From Leishmania donovani (taxonomy: Eukaryota > Euglenozoa > Kinetoplastea > Trypanosomatida > Trypanosomatidae), in NCBI RefSeq assembly GCF_000227135.1, contig NC_018260.1:176006-240005 (forward strand): a stretch of DNA of 64,000 nt, given 5' to 3'. Positions 59,123-64,000 of this stretch are shown here, one piece after another. Position numbers and translations under genes: made by a program. The notes below the pieces were generated by a model. It saw only the letters and a list, made by a program, of their open reading frames with translations. It did no database searches and was not told the DNA's origin. Each line of letters opens with the position of its first letter. The first letter of the stretch is position 1.

Positions 59123-60026
59123 GTGTCGGTGTTGCTCGCAAAAAGGCGAGAGACGAGAGTGAGAGGCGAGCGACTTCTGGAGGCGCATGCCTTGCGCCTA
59201 TCTGTCTCTACGTATGCGTTTACAGGTATACCCCTGCTCACGCATTCTGTCTGCTGTCATGTTCGTGGCCATGCTCCTGCTCCAGCCTGGCTACGCTGAC
59301 ACGTCGCTGGCGGCTGCAACTCCCCGTCTCCTTTCCTTTTCTTCCCTCCCTCCTCCCCCACCGCAGCTCTCGTCAGCACCCACAGGCTCGCCTGCGGATA
59401 CCGTTAGCGCGTGTGCACCGCGTCTTGTCCGCCCTTCGCGTGCACACGCCTCTCCGCACCTCTTCAGCGCATCTTTCCCTGCCTCTCTGTGTTTCCTTTT
59501 GCTCACATCTCGTGTAATGTCCGGCGCGTCGCGGACTTTCTCGTCGCTTCCCCTCTCGTGTAAAACGGCCAGTCCTTCGCATCTAAGCCGAGCGGCAATG
59601 GACCCACCCATGCCGGTCCACGAAAACGCACCTTCACACCGAATGCACGCACATGGAAGAGACACGCACGGCCAACCGCGCAGACGCGCATCTCTGTGTG
59701 CATGTGTGTACATAGCCCTATGCGTGTGCATGTGGGTTATTGCGTGACCGCCCTGATCCTGCTGTAAGCCCTTCTCGCTTCTCTCTTCTGTCTGCCTCGT
59801 GATCTGGTACGGGCGCACATTATGGTTTCACCCACCTTCCCTCTTTCCGTAACCCACACTCCGCTCTGCGCGCGGGTGCTGTGGCTCATAAGGCGCAACA
59901 ACCCGACGAAAGTGAAAGGTACGGCGACTGCCTGTTCTGCACCTGGCTTCTCCACCAGGGGAGCTTACCCCCTCCCCTCCCCCCCCACACAGTGAATCAC
60001 TGGTAGGGCGAGACATATCCAGCGAT
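59123..60026. other. Intergenic spacer before the POT transporter
   Basis: 0.9 kb, pyrimidine-rich, no gene seen. It ends with an acceptor at 59991-59992. Confidence 0.5.
59966..59992 (+). promoter_or_regulatory. Candidate spliced-leader acceptor for the POT transporter
   Basis: Tract CCCCCTCCCCTCCCCCCCC followed by ACACAG, AG at 59991-59992, 35 nt before the ATG at 60027. Confidence 0.55.
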
Positions 60027-61916
60027 ATGTGCTTGTTTCTCGGGCTGCCTAGCTCTGTCTGGGCGTTGCTCGGTATCGAGTTTGTCGAGCGTCTCGGCTA
60101 CTACGCCGTTGCTTTTTCTCTCTTCACTTATTGCACCATCATGCTCCGGACAGGCCCGGCGGCGGCGAATGCGCTGATTAACATCGTTTACATCCTCGTC
60201 CCCGGGGCAGCGTTCCTTGCGTCGGGTGTGGCGGATAGCCGGGTTGGTCGACCGCGTGTGCTGGCCACTGCGCTAGCCGTCTACACAGCCTCGCTGCTCC
60301 TTTTGTGCGTGTCGGCTACGCCCTGGCTATACACCGCCTTCCCTCTCGACGCGAACTGTGGTAGTAAGGCGCTGTTTGCTGTGGCACTGCTGGGATTTGG
60401 CGCCGGGTACGGTTCTATGAAGGTGTGCACCAATCCGATCATGGCGGACTGTGTCGTGCTGCATTACCGTAACGCCCTCATTCGGCTGCCAACCATCGTT
60501 GACGCCGGGAGGGCAGAGGCGGCGGAGAGTGCTTCGAGTGTTGCCAATGCTGCCGATCTCTCCACACGTCAGATAGCCTCCTTGCCGGGGGCGGCTCGCG
60601 AGGGTGTCGCCGCCGATGCGGCTGCCAAAGTGGGTGACGCGCCGAAGTGCGATGCTTCGCTGTACGGCTCCACCACCAATGCAGACACCACCGCGTCTCT
60701 GTACGAGGAGGAGGACGTGAAGGCGGCCCTCTCCCGCCTGTTTGTGTACGCCTACTGGGTGGGAAACATCGGCGGCCTTGCTGGAGGCTTTGTTGCCCCA
60801 CTCTTGCGCAATTTCGATAGCCATCGCCTCTCGCAGGGCGGTGAGGAGCACACAACCGGCTACTACTACAGCTTCCTGCTAGCGGCCTTGTCGGTCGGCC
60901 TCGGCGGCGCTTTCCTCTACGGGCGCTTTGACTGGCTGCCTCGCAACGCGCCAGCACCCAAGTTTGTGCTCGTTCGCGTGACCGTGCTCGCGCTGCAAAA
61001 CAGGTGGGCGGTGCTGCGAGGCAGTGCGCGAATTGTGCCCGACAGCCGCGGTGGCATCTCGAATCCCCACGACTGGCTAGATTATGCCTGTGCCAAGCTA
61101 CAGTCGGTTTCATCTGAGACAGGAGGCACCTCTGCTGCCCACCACGCCGTCCCTGACGAAGCCACTGCGACTTCCGAGTGTTCTACCTTGGCTGCGTGTG
61201 GTCCGAGCAGCAGCACCTCCGTTGCGGACCTTGGCGTCGACGCCGCTGGCACCTCGCTCTGGGTGGCGGACTGCCGCGCGACGCTGCGAATCTGCAAGGC
61301 CTTCATTGCACTGCCCATTTATTGGCTGATCTGCAATCAGTTCAGCACAAACCTCATGTACCAGGCCGCGGCGCTGGATATGCCCCTGACCGTGCCTGAG
61401 GAGCTTTTCAACAACGTCAACACCGTCACCATGCTTCTCTTCTTGGCTCTCTGGGACCAGTGGCTGCTTCCGCACGTGCTGCGGTACCGTGTTCCCTCCG
61501 CCTGTCTTCGCATCCTGGCAGGCTTTGCGTGCATGTGCGTTTCCATGCTTTGGTGCGGCTTCTTACAGTGCTCCATCAACAGCCGTGGCTACTATGAAGG
61601 CGAGGACAACTACATTCTCCGCGAAGGTCAACAGAAGCTGTCGGCGGGGTGGCTGGTAATGCCGTACATTCTGCAAGGCTTCGCCTCTGCCTTCGTAGAC
61701 CCGACTGTGATGGAGGTGGCGTACCACGACGCCCCGGAGCGGATGAAGGGGACCGTGATGGGGCTGTACTGGGTCGCCTCCAGCGCGAGCGGCTTTCTCG
61801 GCTTCGTTCTTTCACCGGTGATGAGGCCGCAGAACGCAGCGGCACTCTTCTTTTCCTTCGCTACGGCTCAGATGGCCGTGTCAGTGCTCTTCTCCCTCAT
61901 CAACTGCAGCCGCTAA
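60027..61916 (+). CDS. Proton-coupled oligopeptide transporter (POT/PTR family) protein
   Basis: 629 aa from the ATG at 60027. The N-terminus begins directly with helix 1, GIEFVERLGYYAVAF, the ExxER-x-x-YY proton-coupling motif of POT transporters. SGVADSRVGRPRVL fits the following helix 2-3 loop (D-x-x-x-G-R). GYGSMKVCTNPIMAD matches the helix 4 region (G.G..KPN...F..D), and VYAYWVGNIGGLAGGFVAPLL corresponds to the PTR2 FYW.IN.GSL signature. A hydrophilic loop of about 80 residues between helices 4 and 5 and another long loop near residues 350-410 enlarge the protein. Family members import di/tripeptides or nitrate with protons; substrate here is unknown. Predicted plasma or endomembrane location. 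Confidence 0.85.
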   Translation: MCLFLGLPSSVWALLGIEFVERLGYYAVAFSLFTYCTIMLRTGPAAANALINIVYILVPGAAFLASGVADSRVGRPRVLATALAVYTASLLLLCVSATPWLYTAFPLDANCGSKALFAVALLGFGAGYGSMKVCTNPIMADCVVLHYRNALIRLPTIVDAGRAEAAESASSVANAADLSTRQIASLPGAAREGVAADAAAKVGDAPKCDASLYGSTTNADTTASLYEEEDVKAALSRLFVYAYWVGNIGGLAGGFVAPLLRNFDSHRLSQGGEEHTTGYYYSFLLAALSVGLGGAFLYGRFDWLPRNAPAPKFVLVRVTVLALQNRWAVLRGSARIVPDSRGGISNPHDWLDYACAKLQSVSSETGGTSAAHHAVPDEATATSECSTLAACGPSSSTSVADLGVDAAGTSLWVADCRATLRICKAFIALPIYWLICNQFSTNLMYQAAALDMPLTVPEELFNNVNTVTMLLFLALWDQWLLPHVLRYRVPSACLRILAGFACMCVSMLWCGFLQCSINSRGYYEGEDNYILREGQQKLSAGWLVMPYILQGFASAFVDPTVMEVAYHDAPERMKGTVMGLYWVASSASGFLGFVLSPVMRPQNAAALFFSFATAQMAVSVLFSLINCSR

Positions 61917-62959
61917 GGGAGTGTGTGCCTCTGCATTGTGTTACAGGCCACATGAATAAGTCTATGTCTTTTTGTTCGTTTAGGCGCACTGGCGCCGCCC
62001 CGAGCACGCGCACGCACTCATCGAGATTCGTACGACTGGGCACGCGCCACGTCACGGCGACATCATCACCACTGCCTCCGCTGGTACGTTCACCTGCATA
62101 GGCCCGCGGCTCCCTCTCTCCCTTATGCTTTACATCAAGACATCTACATCATTGACGGCCGACGAGCCGGGTGTAGCCCGAGACGCTGTCACGCCGCCAC
62201 CTCGACCACCTTTGTCGCCTTTCTCCGTGCTACAATATTCGCTGTGGCAGCAGTGCTCACATTTACCTTTCTGCGCCTTTGGTGCCTCGCCGTTGTGCTC
62301 AGCGAAGGAAAGGCGAGATATAGGGGATAGAAACGTGTGCAATGGTGGTATTGCGACCCTTTTCCTTCTTCCTCTTCTCTGCTTCATCGGCACGCGCTCG
62401 TGTTGCCTCTCTCTCTGAGATGTAACGACATGCTCGTCACACGTATGCGTCTCCAGTCGCTTTCCCTATGGTCTTCCGCAACTCGCAGGGTACGTGCGGC
62501 GGGATGGTTCACATGCGCTCATGTGTGTGTGTGTGCCCCCTTCCCCCCAAAGGACCAAGAGGCGGATTCGATTATAAGCGTGCACCGCATTGCAAACAGC
62601 TCCATGTTTCACACATGCGGTTTCGACTTGTGCGTCGCTGCTAAACTCTGTTGGTGCCCTAGCGCACGATGCACGTAAAAAGGACACGGCGAAAAGGGAA
62701 CGTCTCGACTTGACGTTGCCTCGCATCGTCCGTGAGCCCCGTGTTCTTGACATGCACACCTGCGGCCCCCCTCCTTCCCCGCCACCGCTCTCCATCTCAT
62801 CACCATCAGCGTACGCTCATTCAAATGCACACGTTTCTCTCTCCCGTGACTCTCTTCTCTTTGTCTTGCCGCGCACGCGTACACGCCCGCGTACCTTTAT
62901 CTCTCCCTTCACTTGCCGGCGCCGCTCACACAGTCTCGGTTCCACGCGAGTTGTTTCGA
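61917..62959. other. Intergenic spacer before ribosomal protein L6
   Basis: About 1.0 kb, no gene seen. The last part from 62728 on is the start of a block repeated after the gap. Confidence 0.5.
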
Positions 62960-63112
62960 ATGGCCGCCACCAAATCCGCTGCGTCTGCCGCGAAGAGGAA
63001 GGCGGCGAAGAAGGTGTCGCGCAAGAGCCCGGAGTACACGACTCTGCGCAAGAGCTGTGCTCCCGGCGTCATCGCGATCATCCTCGCCGGCCGCTTCCGC
63101 GGTCGCCGCGCC
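62728..63112. repeat. 385-bp block duplicated across the gap (copy 1)
   Basis: Matches 63212-63596, from GTCCGTGAGCCCCGTG to GGTCGCCGCGCC. Both copies stop exactly at the 99-N gap or its expected overlap point. Confidence 0.9.
62960..63112 (+). CDS. RPL6: 60S ribosomal protein L6 (eL6), 5' end cut by gap, probably an assembly duplicate
   Basis: 51 codons from the ATG at 62960 (MAATKSAASAAKRKAAKK) until the N gap. They are identical to the first 51 codons of the copy at 63444. Because the identity also covers the 5' flank and ends precisely at the gap, this is more likely an unmerged contig end than a second gene, although tandem ribosomal protein genes are common in Leishmania. Confidence 0.6.
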
Positions 63113-63211
63113 NNNNNNNNNNNNNNNNNNNNNNNNNNNNNNNNNNNNNNNNNNNNNNNNNNNNNNNNNNNNNNNNNNNNNNNNNNNNNNNNNNNNNNNN
63201 NNNNNNNNNNN
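63113..63211. other. Assembly gap (99 N)
   Basis: Fixed-size gap between the two copies of the L6 5' region. Confidence 0.99.
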
Positions 63212-63596
63212 GTCCGTGAGCCCCGTGTTCTTGACATGCACACCTGCGGCCCCCCTCCTTCCCCGCCACCGCTCTCCATCTCATCACCATCAGCGTACGC
63301 TCATTCAAATGCACACGTTTCTCTCTCCCGTGACTCTCTTCTCTTTGTCTTGCCGCGCACGCGTACACGCCCGCGTACCTTTATCTCTCCCTTCACTTGC
63401 CGGCGCCGCTCACACAGTCTCGGTTCCACGCGAGTTGTTTCGAATGGCCGCCACCAAATCCGCTGCGTCTGCCGCGAAGAGGAAGGCGGCGAAGAAGGTG
63501 TCGCGCAAGAGCCCGGAGTACACGACTCTGCGCAAGAGCTGTGCTCCCGGCGTCATCGCGATCATCCTCGCCGGCCGCTTCCGCGGTCGCCGCGCC
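63212..63596. repeat. 385-bp block duplicated across the gap (copy 2)
   Basis: See 62728-63112. This copy continues into the complete downstream L6 sequence. Confidence 0.9.
63379..63417 (+). promoter_or_regulatory. Candidate spliced-leader acceptor for L6
   Basis: CTTTATCTCTCCCTTCACTT tract followed by CTCACACAG with AG at 63416-63417, 26 nt before the ATG. The same site exists in the upstream duplicate. Confidence 0.55.
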
Positions 63597-64000
63597 GTGA
63601 TCCTGAAGCAGCTGCCACACAACGGCCCGCTGGTCGTGTCCGGCCCGATGAAGTACAATGGCGTCCCCATCCGCCGCATCGACTCCCGCTACGTGATCGC
63701 CACCAGCACCAAGGTCGACATCTCCAGCGTTGACACGGCGCCCATCACCCCCGAGGTGTTCCAGCGCCCCAAGGCAGAGAAGCTGACCAAGAGCGAGGGC
63801 GACTTCATGGGCGACAAGCAGAAGGCTAGGGCGGAGAAGGCTGCCAAGAAGACCTCCAAGGCGGGAAAGAAGACCCCCGTGTCAGACGCGCGCGCCCAGC
63901 TGCAGAAGAAGATCGACGCCGCCCTCATCGCCGCCATCAAGAAGGACGCTCAGGGCAAGGAGAAGGCCGGCTACCTGCGCTCCGTCTTCACGGTGAAGCC
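63444..64000 (+). CDS. RPL6: 60S ribosomal protein L6 (eL6), runs off right edge
   Basis: 185 complete codons from the ATG at 63444 to the window end, a few codons short of the expected full length of about 195. A Lys/Ala-rich N-terminus is followed by the eL6 core: LRKSCAPGVIAIILAGRFRGRRAVILKQL is the family's GTV.I.LAGR.RGKRVV.LK.L motif, then GPLVVSGPMKYNGVPIRRI and YVIATSTKVDIS (family: NG.PLRR..Q..VIATSTK.D.S). It is a structural protein of the cytosolic large ribosomal subunit. Very high GC3 fits a highly expressed gene. Confidence 0.95.
   Translation, partial: MAATKSAASAAKRKAAKKVSRKSPEYTTLRKSCAPGVIAIILAGRFRGRRAVILKQLPHNGPLVVSGPMKYNGVPIRRIDSRYVIATSTKVDISSVDTAPITPEVFQRPKAEKLTKSEGDFMGDKQKARAEKAAKKTSKAGKKTPVSDARAQLQKKIDAALIAAIKKDAQGKEKAGYLRSVFTVK

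Noticed and set aside
1..64000. tRNA, rRNA, snoRNA, CRISPR, prophage or viral insertion
   Set aside because: I looked for tRNA B-box-like GTTCGANNC with matching arms, spaced direct repeats and viral protein motifs and found nothing convincing by eye. A covariance-model search would be the decisive test for small RNAs.

Overview
The window looks like nuclear DNA of a trypanosomatid, most likely Leishmania or a very close relative. The reasons are: intronless genes on long same-strand runs; GC-rich coding sequence separated by 0.3-3.4 kb spacers full of pyrimidine tracts and GT/CA/TA microsatellites; AG acceptors suited to spliced-leader trans-splicing; and dispersed repeats of about 0.5-0.6 kb in the spacers that resemble SIDER retroposons. 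There is no operon, CRISPR array, tRNA or rRNA that I can support. The species cannot be fixed by eye.

Layout. All recognisable genes from the left edge to about 27.6 kb are on the minus strand. All genes from about 31.0 kb to the right edge are on the plus strand. The 27,572-30,978 interval is therefore a divergent strand-switch region, expected to be the start zone of two polycistronic units. It is more AT-rich than the rest, has no convincing gene, and contains a repeat and two assembly gaps.

Minus-strand unit, read from the switch outwards: an IGR-motif (mS41/Fyv4-like) mitochondrial protein; CCDC40/FAP172 (ciliary 96-nm ruler); a 677-aa disordered protein of unknown function; an NKAP/SynMuv C-terminal-domain protein; the Trm82/WDR4 subunit of tRNA m7G methyltransferase; a small FYVE-related zinc-finger protein; a bacterial-type RtcB RNA ligase; a 2,117-aa P-loop/NF-X1 zinc-finger protein related to ZNFX1; and the N-terminal part of an NFU-type iron-sulfur scaffold running off the left edge. 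The NFU gene ends outside the window, so it was found by translating the edge by hand.

Plus-strand unit: a 427-aa helical-repeat-like protein; a small unknown protein; IFT57; a 511-aa unknown protein; a DRC8/EFCAB2-like EF-hand protein; a 1,402-aa probably mitochondrial coiled-coil protein; a small basic/aromatic protein (152 aa); a PP2A B55 regulatory subunit with a long N-terminal extension; an ERG4-type sterol C-24(28) reductase with an RS-rich N-terminus; another small unknown protein (154 aa); a TTC4/Cns1-type HSP90 co-chaperone; a POT/PTR family transporter; and ribosomal protein L6 at the right edge.

Two points deserve most attention. First, the RtcB gene is the only gene between two nearly identical direct repeats about 2.94 kb apart, the arrangement that drives gene amplification or loss in Leishmania. 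Second, several runs of N are assembly joins: the sequence on both sides of two of them is duplicated (308 bp and 385 bp), so the apparent tandem L6 gene and part of the strand-switch region are probably artefacts. I found no clear-cut novel multi-gene system.
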